Positions 35,447-48,827 of a DNA stretch of 64,000 nt are shown here, piece by piece (the stretch's first letter is position 1; each line of letters starts with the position of its first letter). The position numbers and the translations under genes were made by a program. The stretch lies in assembly GCA_018907035.1 (NCBI GenBank), contig JACCIC010000049.1, positions 3,229,001 through 3,293,000 of the forward strand, in the 5' to 3' direction. The stretch is from Sycobia sp. Sy_11. Lineage: Eukaryota > Arthropoda > Insecta > Hymenoptera > Epichrysomallidae. The notes under the pieces are model-generated. The model did no database searches and was not told where the DNA came from. It was given only the letters and a program-made list of their open reading frames with translations.

Positions 35447-37024
35447 ACTATATTTTTCCTCATGAGAACCGGAATCAAGTGGTGAAGGTGCGACTTGTAA
35501 GTTAGAATCAGGAAAATATAATAGTACAACTTTTTTCTACTAATACGAGCTCTACAAGTACTGGATCGTATTTGGAATTCCGCCTCGATGATTAAACTTG
35601 TGGATGTCCTTCTTATGTAGTTACATCTTCGCCTCCATATAAATTTTATCGATGAATTTGGTTAAATACATTTTTAAATAATTTCAAAATTGAGCTCGAA
35701 CTACTGGGGATATGCAAGAAAACATTATTTTTCTAATGATTGCCTCGGTCCGCTTTCACTCATACACTATACTACATTGATTATACAGGTTGAAGCACAA
35801 AACAGGCGAAAGACAGCGTGTAATTATTAAAGTGTATGTAATTATTTAAAGTACTTCTTTATCTCCAACCAGCGATTGTTTTTCTATATATACCCCACAT
35901 ATTATTTAACAATGTAACTCTTCCGTATGAGTGAAAGGACACCTTGAATATGGGACAATGAATAATCACATATGCAAGCCCAAAACTCTACGACACGTTA
36001 TTTTAGTCTTTATTATGATATTTTCGGACGCCTCTCTATCGAAATACTTAATAACAAGTCTCAAAGTATAGCAAGTGCGCGCGTGCTGCAAATAAGATAA
36101 ATACAGTATATGCGTATATACCATATATATATACCTCGGCGCCGGCGCCGCGAGCGCGCGCAGAGCTGATCCTCGATAAATATATCGAGGCATTGTGGGT
36201 TTTTTTTTGCGAATCTCTATTGCGAGAGTGCAGCGCCCGCGGTGCGCCCTCTTTATGCGCCTCGAAGTGTGCACGCGGGCTCGTATTATATTACGCTTGC
36301 GCGCGATATATTTATACGCATACCTCCTCCCTCCCCTCCTAGATACAGTGTGTTTTTATTGCATTCCTTTAAAATCCCTTCTTCCGATTCGCGCGCAGCG
36401 GCTGAACTTTGACAGATAGCTTCCCTTTTTCTCATTCGCTGCTTACTGTAGCGGTTCGTAAAAATTTTTCTATCTTCGCAGAGCATTGTCGGATGGCCCC
36501 TGAGGTTTTGTACATGTTAAAAAAAAAAAAAGACAAATAAAACTTTTAACAGTCCAATTATTTGCGTTATTATTCCCGTTTGTTAAAAGTTTTTTTTAGT
36601 AATAATTCTAGAGTAAAAATATATAGAGATCGTTATAATATTGTCAAAATTCTTATAAAATTCCAGAATTTTCGGAAGAAGCATGCAACTGCTCAATATA
36701 TACACCATGAATTATTTTTAATATTTATAAGTTCGTATCAAGCGTATTATAATAAAAAAAATATTTTTAAAGAAAAGACATGATTTGCTCATAAAATGCA
36801 GAAGTATTAAAAAAAACTTGTTTAGAGTCTGACATACCGTTTTTATATGCGGCCGTTGTGTGAATAAAAGTCACTGATATCATTGCATTGTTAAGGTTTG
36901 TTTCGAAAATTTGTGCCTCTTACATTTCTCCTTGGACTGACCGAGGCCTAACTGTTTTAAGTGACGCGAACCATTTACATTTTTCCCGCTCCCCTTTCGC
37001 GGATGGGAACCCGCTCGGAGGAAG

Positions 37025-37026
<2 letters not shown>

Positions 37027-37082
<56 letters not shown>
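37027..37082. repeat. (TA)n microsatellite
   Basis: About 27 units. Confidence 0.95.
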
Positions 37083-37084
<2 letters not shown>

Positions 37085-37779
37085 TGCCCGTTGGAGAAGC
37101 GTTCATATATACGCGCGTATTTCTTCTCCTTCCCACGTTTCGCGAAGACCTCGATGCCCCCTCTTTCTTCTTTCCGCCTTGTCTATGCATCTTTTCCGCT
37201 GTTCTCCTGTTCGTGAAATATATATATATAGATGGCTTCTGACCCGTACCGTACAGCATGATTCCCTTTTTTTTCTCGTATGACCGATAAGAAACGATGG
37301 GAGAAGATTGAAATTGTTCCTTTCCCGGAGGAACGCGCGGGCGGCCCTTTGTGCGAGCCCGCTTTTTTCTCCCCCGTTCCACAGACATGACCCGAGACAA
37401 AATTAGAAGTACGCGCTATTTTTACAGAACTGTGTTTCACTATTGCAATTATAGTTGGATGGAATTTCATTAAAGGCGCGTGTAAGGTAATAATACAAGG
37501 AAGTAGAGCGTAATAGAGACACTTTGATAAACAAACATATTAAGTATATAATAATATAATATATTATTGTCAGCTTAGAAAAATAATATAATATCATTAA
37601 AATAATATGATTTTTATATTTATATCATGATATTATACATATTATATATTAGTACTATATTGCATTCTAGTTACAAATTACTTTATTATTATTTAAAAAA
37701 CCAAAAAACTTATTTACTATTAAACTTAACAAATATCCCATAACAGCAGTCACGAGAAAATCTAATAATACAAACGTGT

Positions 37780-37805
37780 ATATCTTTTTCTGTTACAGGT
37801 GAGTA
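37780..37805 (+). promoter_or_regulatory. Ratchet-type (zero-length exon) splice site 2
   Basis: TATCTTTTTCTGTTACAG then GTGAGT, junction 37798/37799. It lies 6.3 kb downstream of the donor at 31494, as expected if it subdivides the intron starting there. Alternatively it marks the 3' end of a small cassette exon whose acceptor I did not find. Confidence 0.55.
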
Positions 37806-38419
37806 CCTTTCGATGTTTCTTCGGCGCGCACGCGTACATATAAAAACGCACATCTTCAGCGCATGTATACATATACGGTAAGTATAACATTGCGATAAGG
37901 AGGACATTCTGCTCCCTCTTGCATTATCCGAGCACATAACGCCGCGACAACGAGAAAACCAATTAATACATCTATACGCCATATACTACATAATATAGCT
38001 TCTTCCTTGCAAAAACGAATGCGTGACAGGACGTAATACCCCTGATTTTTCTCTGTCTCTTTTCACGTAATATATGCATCGGTATTCGCGCCCGACTCCT
38101 CGCATTCGCTCGCGATTCGAGCGCGCGCCTGCGTCGCTCGCCGCTTATTATATTGATACACCTGTACGGAGAGAAATAAATCCGGACGAGGGACCCGGGA
38201 TAGACCGATCCTGGAATGGCTCGCCCTCAGCAGCAGCTGCTTCTGCTGCTGCACTCGGCGTATGATTTCCCTGTGGACCGTGTATATGTACGCGTGTGTC
38301 CGCGTTTATAGAGGGTGCGAATGAGGAGAGGATGGATTTTAGTGCACAGGCTGTTTTTCTCTTCGTGTGCAATTTACTCTTCGGTAAAGATGGACGCGCT
38401 CGTGATGGACGCGTGTGTG

Positions 38420-38434
38420 TATACATACACACAC

Positions 38435-38485
<51 letters not shown>
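38420..38485. repeat. (CA)n-(TA)n compound microsatellite
   Basis: ATACACACACATGTGT passing into pure (TA)n. Confidence 0.95.
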
Positions 38486-38488
<3 letters not shown>

Positions 38489-38818
38489 GCATATGCGAAC
38501 CCAAGAGCAAGCCTTTGATCTTCGGTGTATACCCTAGGTACGAGCTAATTTGTCGCGGTAGATATGATTTGTTCGCCCCTTCCATTTTCTTAGACGCTCT
38601 TTTGCACCCTGTGCTATACATGCGCGCGCGTGCGCGCACCATGAATAATCAGCAGATATGCAAGACAGTTATATAGACATATATATACATATACAGCTGA
38701 TGGACTATAGTGTCTGAGGACGACGCTGATGCTCAAAGCGTTGCCGCGGATATTATATATAGATATATCTGATGAGAATTTTGAATGCTTCGCAGAATCT
38801 GAAACGCTTTTAGGAATG

Positions 38819-38821
<3 letters not shown>

Positions 38822-38875
<54 letters not shown>
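38822..38875. repeat. (TA)n microsatellite
   Basis: About 27 units. Confidence 0.95.
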
Positions 38876-38879
<4 letters not shown>

Positions 38880-39728
38880 GAATTGGTTGTAAATTTTCAA
38901 ATTTTAGTAAAAATAGTCGATAATATATTAACACAACTGCTGTTGTAGTCGACTACAATTTCACATTTAAATAAATATTCGTCTCAAGTTTTGAATTTCG
39001 TTAATTCGTATCTAAAGCGGCTGTAATACCAGTAACTCGGTACTGGATTCTTGGATAATATATAAATAATATATAAAAAACTATCGCTATTTCTGATAAT
39101 TTTAAATTATAGCAATATATAATGATAATGTACAGCAACATCAGTGTCGTTTCAATTATTGATGTCACGTTGTTATATTGATAATGCTAATTGTGAGAAA
39201 ATTTATCGGGAAAATAATCTCGTACAGAGATACCTCGAGATATACTGTTAGCGTTAGAGTATTCGGGCTTTTCAATATCAGATATCAGTTTAGTGTATTC
39301 ATTCTTTGACACGTGTTTTAACGCACGGAATTATATTGTATATTGTTACAATAGGCTTGTGATCGTCGCTCTCATTATTGAAAAATCGCTCGGATAATTT
39401 TTTAACATCTATAGAATTGTTTTACAGTTATGGAATTGGTATTCTAACGATAACTCAAAAAAAAGCTCTATTGTAAAATAATTCAAATAATTTTTATACT
39501 TTATGCAACTATTTATTAAAGTGATTTATGCATATAAACGACTAAGAGATAATTTTAAATTATTTTCATCCTTATAGTACTATGTTGCTTAATAACGTGT
39601 AATCATCAAAGGATGCATTCCCGCTACCCATCATCTTTGCACACATACGCACAAGAGACGCACGTTTGTAATTGCGAGCTCCGTCTGACCGCCGTGCTAA
39701 TTACAAAAGAGAAGGAGAGAGGGATAGT

Positions 39729-39760
39729 GAGAGAGAGAGAGAGAGTGAGAGAGAGAGCAA
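39729..39760. repeat. (GA)n microsatellite
   Basis: Short interrupted array. Confidence 0.85.
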
Positions 39761-42325
39761 CCACAGAGAGAAACAGACATAAAGGGGTGATAGACGAGCA
39801 CGTTTGGTGTCGGGGGGAGGGGGGCTCGAGCTGGAGCGGAACGATGGTCGTCGTCTGCTGAGCTGCGTGGATGGCCTGCTAATGTGCCTGGCTCATGGGA
39901 AAAGAAGGTCGAGGCATATTATTAGGCATAAATATATCTGCAGCCTGTAATTGCGCTCGCACCAAGAACAATGCGAATAAAACTTGAGAAATACGTATGC
40001 ATCTATGTGAGTAAAACGCGTAGAGAGCTTTATGACTCAAATATTTAGCTAGAACAGATGATAAATCTAATAACGAATTCTACTCGAAGGAAAATGCTAA
40101 TATTTTGAGTTCTTACGGGCAATTCTATTGTGCAATGAATCGCTAGTAAGCTGTGCGTGCTTCAAAATTGTGCTCTATATAACCAGGCCTCTAATCAAAG
40201 ATAAGGGACAATTCAAAAAATCTATTCGTGTTTTGAATTCCCAAATTATAGCAGCGAGTGAAGAATGCGTGATTATATATAAATTCCAATATCAATTGCT
40301 TAACCAAATAGAAAGCTCTCAATTGTCCAATCTATATTCCAGATCGACGAGCGGATTAAAGATATACCGCAGATTCCATGTTTCCATATTATTTTTTATT
40401 CCTTCCGTCGTTATATCGCCACTGTTTTTATTTGTAATATTTATATAGAATATGGTTCTCGATAATGCAAAATTACGAAACATAAAAAGAACTTGAGGAA
40501 ACTAACCGCACCTTCCATAGATTCTTGGGTTCTTTTTTACGCCAGGATTGTTCTCAAATCCACGTATCTCTTCGAAATCCACGCATTCCAATAACTGTAA
40601 ATTAAATTTTGCATTGAATTGTTGTAAGATGCAGAAAATTCTTAAGGTGCTAAGACAATTAGTGTTTGAGAAATTTTAATTTAACATCCCAACTAATTTA
40701 TACATAAGAGACGTACAATTGTACAATTATATTTTCGGAAAGCAAATTTTCTGCATTTTTCGTCCTATATGCAATTACTCGAATTGACATCGGATTGCAA
40801 TTTGGCTACGAGGAGAGCGTTTTTCCTTTAGAATTGCTAACCATTTGCTTTGTCTCTCTCGCTAACTTCTAAACTGCTGCCTCTAATAATCGGCTCCATC
40901 TCTACTGTGGGCCTTCCTATTTCAAAATTCAATTATACCTTTTGTAATGAAAACCTCCTCCCTCTACCCCAATTTCGTTGCGAGTTACGTTTGTGCGTCT
41001 CCGATGGGTTTCACCACTCCAGAATTAACCTCTGGTGAAAAAGAGAAGGGAAGAATAGAAGAAAACGTCGTTGTCTTGTACGGCTGACGCGTAGTTTTCA
41101 CAAGTCTGTTGTTAAGAACGTAATGTTTCATGTCTAGCTTGATTTCCCTTCTTATTCGAGTATTGATATGGATTTTTTTCTATTGTACAATGAGGATATA
41201 ATAATCTTGTATTATATACACGAAAATCTAGGCGTTTGATATATTATTATAATTTATATCCTATTTGAAGAACAAAATGATACTCGTCTCACTTAACAAA
41301 GAATACCGATCAATGCTCTAACCCATCGATGAACAGGAGAAAAACAAAGAACGGTGGACCAATTATCTGCTTTGCCTTTTCATGTATATTCTAACGTGGT
41401 CTATCGGTAAGTCGTTCACTCATTTGTCTATACCTCAATCCCTCTAGGAAGGAATGCGTGAGCCAGAAAAAAAACGTCCCTCGAGACTTTCGCTACCGAA
41501 AGGCGCGACCGGGCTACATTCTCTATGATATGATTCATTTAATATGGCGCGCGTACTATGCGCGTGTGCGTTTGCTGAGTCACTGGTATTTTAGCTCTAC
41601 GAATGCGCGAGAGACGGATAAAAGGATCAACAAAAAAAAAAAAAAAAATAAAGGAGCGAAAGAATAACACTCTCGTTTTCTTCAAGGATGATCACTGTTT
41701 TCTGCATTGCTGCATGCGTGCGCGTATATATACAAAATTCATTCTGGCTTAATCATTCGTCTGAGGAATACTTACTCATGACTTTTATAAGCTCTGCGTT
41801 TACATCTTGACTGCTAACTATACGTGGAAAAACGTGCTTTTATCCTAATTTTTTTTTTTTTTTTAATACTTTACATAATAAACTAAATCAAATAGTACAG
41901 ACGAAGATTACGCAAACTAATCTGATCACCGTAAAAGATAGAGAAAGCGTTTCCGTTTATATAAAAAATCTCAAAATAGTTTATTATTGTTCTTAATGTC
42001 TTGAAAATCAAAAACAAAGTCGGGATATTATTGCGAGATGCACTGTGGTATTCCGAAAACGAAATGAAGTAGCCCGATCTGCACTCTCATCTTCTGCTTA
42101 AATACTCTCATCCAACCGTATATTGTCATCAGCAATGGCTGGCGCGCGCGATAAACCAAACGTCGACCGAAAGCTCCGGCGTGCTTTGTTTTCCGACCGC
42201 GGAACGAGAAAAGCTGGGCGAAATTAAAAATTGCGACGAACGACCAACCAGCTGGAAGACTTGAAGAACGTTTTTGGAGTAATAAAACAGTTACTAGCCT
42301 GACTTTTCATTATCAGTGACAGAGC

Positions 42326-42376
42326 ACAGAATATACGATATATAAGTACAACAGAATATACGTATATATAAGTACA
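42326..42376. repeat. 25/26-bp tandem duplication next to a (TA)n array
   Basis: ACAGAATATACG...ATATAAGTACA occurs twice in a row with a small length difference, just before (TA)n at 42384. Confidence 0.8.
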
Positions 42377-42381
42377 AATGA

Positions 42382-42383
<2 letters not shown>

Positions 42384-42423
<40 letters not shown>
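42384..42423. repeat. (TA)n microsatellite
   Basis: Adjacent to the 25-bp tandem duplication. Confidence 0.95.
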
Positions 42424-42425
<2 letters not shown>

Positions 42426-43059
42426 CTTGGCGCTCTATATAGATTCAGAGGCGCATAATCTTGCCAAACGGCATCAGGAGATGGTCTAGTCGTACTTATA
42501 ACGCGCGACTGTACAAAGCAAGAGGCCAGGAGTCGTATCGTACAGAGAGTAGATCGTTTCTATATTCTCGTTCGCCGAGATTTCAGAGATCTCTACTCTT
42601 GCCTCCTTTCTTCTCGAAGCCAGGTTATTCTGGGCTCGGCATTATATTATTTACCACGCCTGCATATAATGCACAACACCCTTTGTTTCTCCTTCGCGAG
42701 CTTCGCGCTCTCGAGTTTATATACCGAACTAGTTCGAGAGCAGAGTGTTTTTCTTTTTTTAAATAAAACAGCTAAATCGCAATCTTTTCTCTCTCGTTCT
42801 TTATTCTTTTACTGGAATGTGCGGCACGGGGGACCAATCGGTTGTTGAATAATTTCGCGATAGATTCAAGTCAATTGCTGTTTTTTTTTCCTGTTTATTT
42901 AAGTAGCTGTGTGCAAACTCTCGTTTTCGTTGTACAATCAGAAAATTCGCGGTGAAGCAGAATATAAAAGGATATCGAGAGACAGCGATAAAAATTCTTC
43001 GAATATACCGAGGTGAAAACTGACATGGGAAACTTTATCAAACACATTTTCTATGAGCT

Positions 43060-43061
<2 letters not shown>

Positions 43062-43115
<54 letters not shown>
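43062..43115. repeat. (TA)n microsatellite
   Basis: About 27 units. Confidence 0.95.
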
Positions 43116-43119
<4 letters not shown>

Positions 43120-44490
43120 CTCTTTCACTACGTGTAGCGACATCGCGGCAATTTTCCCGCGATCTTTGCTCGCGGAATTCTGCACGCGTAAGAATACAAA
43201 AGGAGATTTTCATCTTGCTACAGAAGAGCAAGCAGCGCGCGACCATTTCTAACCCTCAATTGTGTGATTTGGCTTAAGAGTGTTTAATTAGCAGGTCATT
43301 GTTGCCTTTTATGGAGACACCGAATGAGATTAGCTTAAAGTTACTACACTATTCCATTAATTTAAATATATATATATATAATCATAGAATTTTATCACAT
43401 TCTCATATTCAATTTACATATGATAATTCGTTTTGATCTAAAGTATGAAGATTGCCAATAATAATTAGCTTAATATCTAATAATAACGTCTAGTAAAGAA
43501 TTGAACGATATATTTACTTATTAAAGTTGCTTGACACACAGATTAATACGAAGAAAGTATAAATTATATTTTGTACAAGTATTAACGCTTATAATTTAAG
43601 TCATCCACGCCAGTATCACGGAGTAGGAGAGAAATTTTTTTCTTTAATTGGTTAAATCTTTATTTTGTAATGCCTTAATTGTCTTATATGTAATATATAT
43701 CTATAGGTATAATGTTATACACATTGAGTGCAGATACCAGTCCTGCATTATCTTACAGAAGATGAAAAATAACAGCGCATCGTATTATCCTTTCTTCACT
43801 TCAGTATCTCGCGCGTCAAACAACGATAATAACGCTTGATAATGCAGCTCACACAACTCTCTCTCTCTCCTTCTTTTATCGCCAGACTTTTTTCACGCTC
43901 TTCGCGCTGACGCTGCGATCCGTGCCTCTCCCTCTGTTCTTATACCCGACTTGCGCAAACTTATAGTCTCCCTCTGTATACGATTTTGACTTTTTCAGAG
44001 GATTTTCAGGAGAGAAAATTCGTTAAACGAGCGAGACAAAGAAAAAAAGCGACGATACCTTTAGCGTTTGGTTCATGAGGTGGATGGGGGGGGGGTTGAA
44101 ACCTCAAGCTGTACAATATTATACATGTTGTAAAGTTTAATGCGACAGATAATTAGAGAGCTATGTATACGGGTCTAAGCGAAGGTTTATGTATTTCATT
44201 GTGATCCCAGGACGTACGTTCGTCGGTGTGGTGGCAAAAAGTGACAATTTTTATAGGATAATAAGTTAGGGAAAATTGGAAAAACTTATAGTCTCGTGCG
44301 TTAATCTATCGAAAGTAAGCGGACTCGAGCACGCGTCCGCCATCAGGTGGATAGATTTAGATTTCATAATGCACATATAATTAAACTTTTGTTGATTATA
44401 AGTAAATAAGTGGGAAAGCACAAAGTCTACAGTTCAATAACCCACTATACAGAATACAGTTTTCGTATGTTTTTTTTTTCTTTTTTCTTG

Positions 44491-44526
44491 GTTCTTATTC
44501 GAGACCAAATTGTCTCGAATAAGAAC
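44491..44526. repeat. Perfect 15-bp inverted repeat with 6-nt loop
   Basis: GTTCTTATTCGAGAC at 44491-44505 and its exact reverse complement at 44512-44526, separated by CAAATT. Preceded by a T-rich run. It would form a stable hairpin in RNA or a cruciform in DNA. Function unknown. Confidence 0.85.
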
Positions 44527-45180
44527 TTGTCGGTCGGATAATTATCTCAGGCAAAATGGGGATAAGGGATACTGCAGTAAAAACAAACAAAGCTAAAGCA
44601 AATCGAATTACAGAACAAAGTTATTTGTGTGCGCGTGCGTATGAGTTTTGGGGGACGAATTCGAAAGGATAATTTACCACGGGGAATTCATAAGTTTCCG
44701 CGTGTATCATGCGAAATGTATAATAGAATTGCCTTTTACGTACTGCGGAGCGAATAAAACGAGCAGGGGAGCGCGAGGGGCGAAGCCACCGAATTATTCC
44801 TAGAATTCGCGCGTGCTTCAATATCCCGCGGATCGTGCGCGTATATCGTATCGTGCGAATGTCTTATGTATACATTGTACTCAATATACGCGTTGCATTG
44901 GTTCGACTTTTTCGCTTTTTTCGCGGGAAGTTTTCGTTTTTAAGAAAAAAAACTTTACGACCCACCCATTATTCGTACGTATATATTATATGTATCTCGT
45001 ACCGCAAACCCACATGTGTATTATAAATTATGATCAAGTTTTCCCGACTCCTTGTGTGTGTGCATACGTACACGCACATCTATAGTTACTTGCGTATGTA
45101 TAATTACAAGCAAGGGGGGTGTTAATCTTAACGGTGCAATTTCGCGGGCTCTGACTTAAGTATTTCATTAATCTTTGCGG

Positions 45181-45181
<1 letters not shown>

Positions 45182-45221
<40 letters not shown>
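45182..45221. repeat. (TA)n microsatellite
   Basis: About 20 units. Confidence 0.95.
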
Positions 45222-45226
<5 letters not shown>

Positions 45227-45443
45227 ATGTATATATACGCACATATATTCATATATACACATAGATGCATGTCATATATCTTATAGTTGAAGTAATATAT
45301 GTAGGAATAGATTTCCGCTAACATACCGGATATAACAGAAAATCCAATCCGCGTTTGTATCGAAACAAGAAAAGCAGAAAGAACAAAAGATAGCCCATTA
45401 TCCTCGGGGAATAATAACTTTTCGGAGCGCTCGCCGCGATAGA

Positions 45444-45549
<106 letters not shown>

Positions 45550-45791
45550 ACAACCCTAAGAAAAACAAACGTTTGTATATTATTATGCATTCCTACATAT
45601 AGTTTCGTGTACGTCTGTGTTAGATGTATGTACCAATGCTGTACGCTGAGGAAGAGAGGGAGAGAGGGGGGAGAGAGAATCATGTTAAAGGAATCCAAAA
45701 TTGCTTATTTTGCTATACGACTACAGGTATACGCGCACGTACTTACATTTTCCTCCTTGCCCCGTATATTGACAAAACTGCGAGTTATGAG

Positions 45792-45794
<3 letters not shown>

Positions 45795-45864
<70 letters not shown>

Positions 45865-45866
45865 TT
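45795..45866. repeat. (CT)n microsatellite
   Basis: Two CT blocks with one slip. Confidence 0.95.
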
Positions 45867-46110
45867 CGCTCGCCTCTGCAACAACAATGCAATTTCATCA
45901 TTGCCGAGTTCACCGTAAACGCGCGCCCGCTTGTATTATCACTCAAAACAGTGCTGCAAAAGAGAAAGGGAGGAATAGGAGGTGCCTGCACCGTGTACAT
46001 GTATAAAATCGCTAGTGGCGGAGTCGCGATTAAACACGCGCTCAAAACGAAAACGTCACTATCTTTAAAGGGCGTTAATTATCTCGCGGTTCTTCGTCTG
46101 TAGGTTACAG

Positions 46111-46145
46111 CACACGTGCGCGCGCGCGCACACACACACACACAC
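46111..46145. repeat. (CG)n-(CA)n tract
   Basis: GTGCGCGCGCGC passing into CACACA; Z-DNA-prone. Confidence 0.85.
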
Positions 46146-47453
46146 TCGCATAGATCTATATATATATCCATCCTTATACAATAAAGAGCGAGTGCGACAG
46201 ACAAAAGTTTCTCGGTAATGCGGTCTATTCCAGATCTCTTCTAGAGCAGCGGTGGAGAGAGTGAGAAAAGAAGGGGGGCAGGGTTAACGCGTGCATCGTC
46301 TACAGGGCTAGATTAACCGTTTAATAGGCCTTCAGCTAAAAAAACTCGCTCAAAAATTGATTCGCTTGATTATATTTTGATTTGTTTGTTTAGAAAATGA
46401 AGGTATTTCAACATAAAATCTTTTTAATGTAAGTTTGTTTTATTTTCAAAATTATCATTCAATATCGAAGCTACATTTACTGTCTGGAAACCAAGGGAAA
46501 AGAAATACAAAAGACCGAAAAAATGTACAAGAATTATTTTTAATTATTCAATTACAAAAATTTCGTTAGAAGCAAATGCACATTGGGCTCACTTTACTAG
46601 ATACCAGTTTATCTACAGTATCAAACTCGATAGGCTTGGGCACGTCATCCTTTCAGCACCTAACATTGTTATTTCTTTAATCTTTCGCGAATAACAGTGC
46701 ATCGTTGCACGTTTTTTATTAGTGAAAATTGGGCTTTTGTACCAGAGCAGTTTGATTTTTCGAATTAATTTTAATTTTGAATGTATAAATTTCGATAGTA
46801 CATATACAATACATTTCCAAAATTTTAGGGTAAACTTTACGAAATCTGTCGTTGTCAAATCTTCGTTATCAATTGTCATAGTTCGAATCTTTACCTCTTT
46901 ATTTCTGTATATATATATAACTTCTTCGATAATCGGAATAAAATCTTCAATACTAAATATATAACCTTTCGCCTCTCTGAAATTATACCTTTTTCTGCTG
47001 GCATTGTTGACGATACAAAGAAAGAAAGATTGGATAAAATTCTTTGTCGCAACAAGACAACGGAAAGAGTGGCGTATTCTTACTTATTAACGTCGTCCTA
47101 CATCAGATGTGTTTCGCTAAGTGTTTGTGGGAAAGCGAGTTATTTGATTTTAACGCTGATTCTTTCCTCGCGATGCACTTGATCAAGTGTATTATTAAGA
47201 ATTTCTTATATATTTATAAATCAGTGAGTAAACTGCTTTGGATTTTTTAGTAAAGCGCTGTGATTACAATTAATCCTATACTAATTGTTATTTAATATTT
47301 TTTGAACTCGCTATGTATACGCCGAGCAATATATGGGTAAATTTATCAAGCACCTCATGATCACGCAGCTGATTTTTTACTATTTAGGCCCTGCTGTTAG
47401 ACAGCGCGCTGATTCCATACCTTATTCTAAAATATAGACCTCTTTGCTGTTAA

Positions 47454-47456
<3 letters not shown>

Positions 47457-47504
<48 letters not shown>
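47457..47504. repeat. (TA)n microsatellite
   Basis: About 24 units at the left edge of the large CpG-rich block. Confidence 0.95.
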
Positions 47505-47511
<7 letters not shown>

Positions 47512-48002
47512 GCTCTCCTCATTTTCTCTTTCTCTCTTTCTCTTCGTCTCACTCCCTCTCTCCCACTCTCTCGTCCTCCCATCCGGCGCATTATCTTACT
47601 CGCGGGATGAAGCTGCGCGCAGCGGGCGACACGCGCGGCGACCGTCGACGCGGCAGCCCGAGTGTAATCGAAGTCCCCTCCCAGCCCCTCCGCCACGCCG
47701 CCGTCGCCGCGGGCCGCGGCTTCGGAGAACGGCCAGCAGAGAGCGCCAGGCTCGGCCGTCGCGTATACCTATGCGCGTCGGCGTACGGATGTGTACGCGC
47801 GCGTGTGTATGCGCGCGCGCGGGGACGCCCCGGTACACGGCCTGGCGGGACCGGCTCGCAGCGGCGGCGCGACGATAGTCGTCGCTCGGTGCACGCAGCG
47901 AGCGGATAGTCGGCAGGGGGCCCGTACCTCGATACCGGCGATACGCTCGCTCCGTTGTCGATTGTGTATACTGCCCTCCTCTGTGCGCGCATACTCGATA
48001 TA

Positions 48003-48005
<3 letters not shown>

Positions 48006-48050
<45 letters not shown>
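48006..48050. repeat. (TA)n microsatellite
   Basis: About 22 units, within the CpG-rich promoter block. Confidence 0.95.
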
Positions 48051-48051
<1 letters not shown>

Positions 48052-48113
48052 GCACGTTTGTACGTACTGTCCATCGGTACAATCCGTATAATCGATCGGC
48101 GAAAAGCATCGCC

Positions 48114-48161
48114 ATGGACCGGCGCCACGGCCTCGTCGAGAAAAATTCGAAATCGGAGCTG
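48114..48161 (+). CDS. Possible upstream coding exon or uORF of the 49.2 kb gene
   Basis: An ATG in a strong initiation context (GCCATGG) opens 16 codons (MDRRHGLVEKNSKSEL) before a donor-like GTGGGT at 48162, phase 0. Read through, it stops at TAA 48177-48179 as a 22-codon uORF. If the donor joined the weak acceptor at 49159/49160, the frame would enter the 393-codon reading frame in phase with no stop, adding an N-terminal extension. Either reading is possible from sequence alone; the acceptor is poor, so I regard uORF and exon as about equally likely. Confidence 0.25.
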
Positions 48162-48437
48162 GTGGGTGGTGTCGATTAAGTACGCGCGTCTGTATGTCCG
48201 CAAATATATATGTGTGTTTACACGCGTGTCTTCGTGTGTCCTGTGACCGGTGTCTGTGTGCGCGATGACGAGTGCGGTGCCACCCCCCCTACTCGGGTGT
48301 ATTTAATTCCCGAGACAGGTGCGCCCGTCCTCTATGCATAAGTATACATACATATCGAATCACGCCGCGCCGATGAGCGCGAACGGCGTAGCAGGACAAC
48401 GCGGTGCCGTCCATCGGCGCTGAGCCGTCGTAGCGCG

Positions 48438-48461
48438 TAACAACAACAACAACAACAATAC
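48438..48461. repeat. (CAA)n tract
   Basis: About seven CAA/ACA units in the leader region. Confidence 0.85.
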
Positions 48462-48770
48462 TGATAATTGGAATAATAGAAAGTACGCGCGATATCGATC
48501 GCGGCGTTGAACGCTCGCACGGTATATATATAGGAATAAGAGCGAGAGGGAGGAACAGGAAGGAATGCCGAGGGAGTCTCGAGACTTTTAGGACCCGGGG
48601 GAGGAGGGGGGCCCGGCGCCCGTCGTTCGGGAAGGCAGGAAGGAAGTGTACGGGGCGCCCTTTTATTCGCCTTCTGCCTCTGCCATCTAGCCCCGAGGTC
48701 TCTCGATTGAAGTTATCTATACGTGTGTTTATGCAAGCGCCCGCGTGTGCGTGAGTGCCTTGTGTGTGCA

Positions 48771-48773
<3 letters not shown>

Positions 48774-48826
<53 letters not shown>
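48774..48826. repeat. (TA)n microsatellite
   Basis: About 25 units, about 400 bp before the ATG of the 393-codon exon. Confidence 0.95.

Positions 48827-48827
<1 letters not shown>

Larger units (their letters stand above)
31495..37779. other. Probable plus-strand intron with repeats
   Basis: AT-rich with (TA)n at 32615, 33023, 33471, 35020 and 37027, (CT)n at 33128, the MITE-like element at 35337 and the hairpin at 34171. CpG-rich patches at 33100-33460 and 36060-36420. No coding exon supported. Confidence 0.45.

Noticed and set aside
38074..38265. 63-codon ATG frame with an Ala/Ser run
   Set aside because: CpG-rich patch just after ratchet site 2; no splice sites, weak coding character.
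40128..40448. 106-codon open frame
   Set aside because: Contains no ATG and no convincing splice borders.
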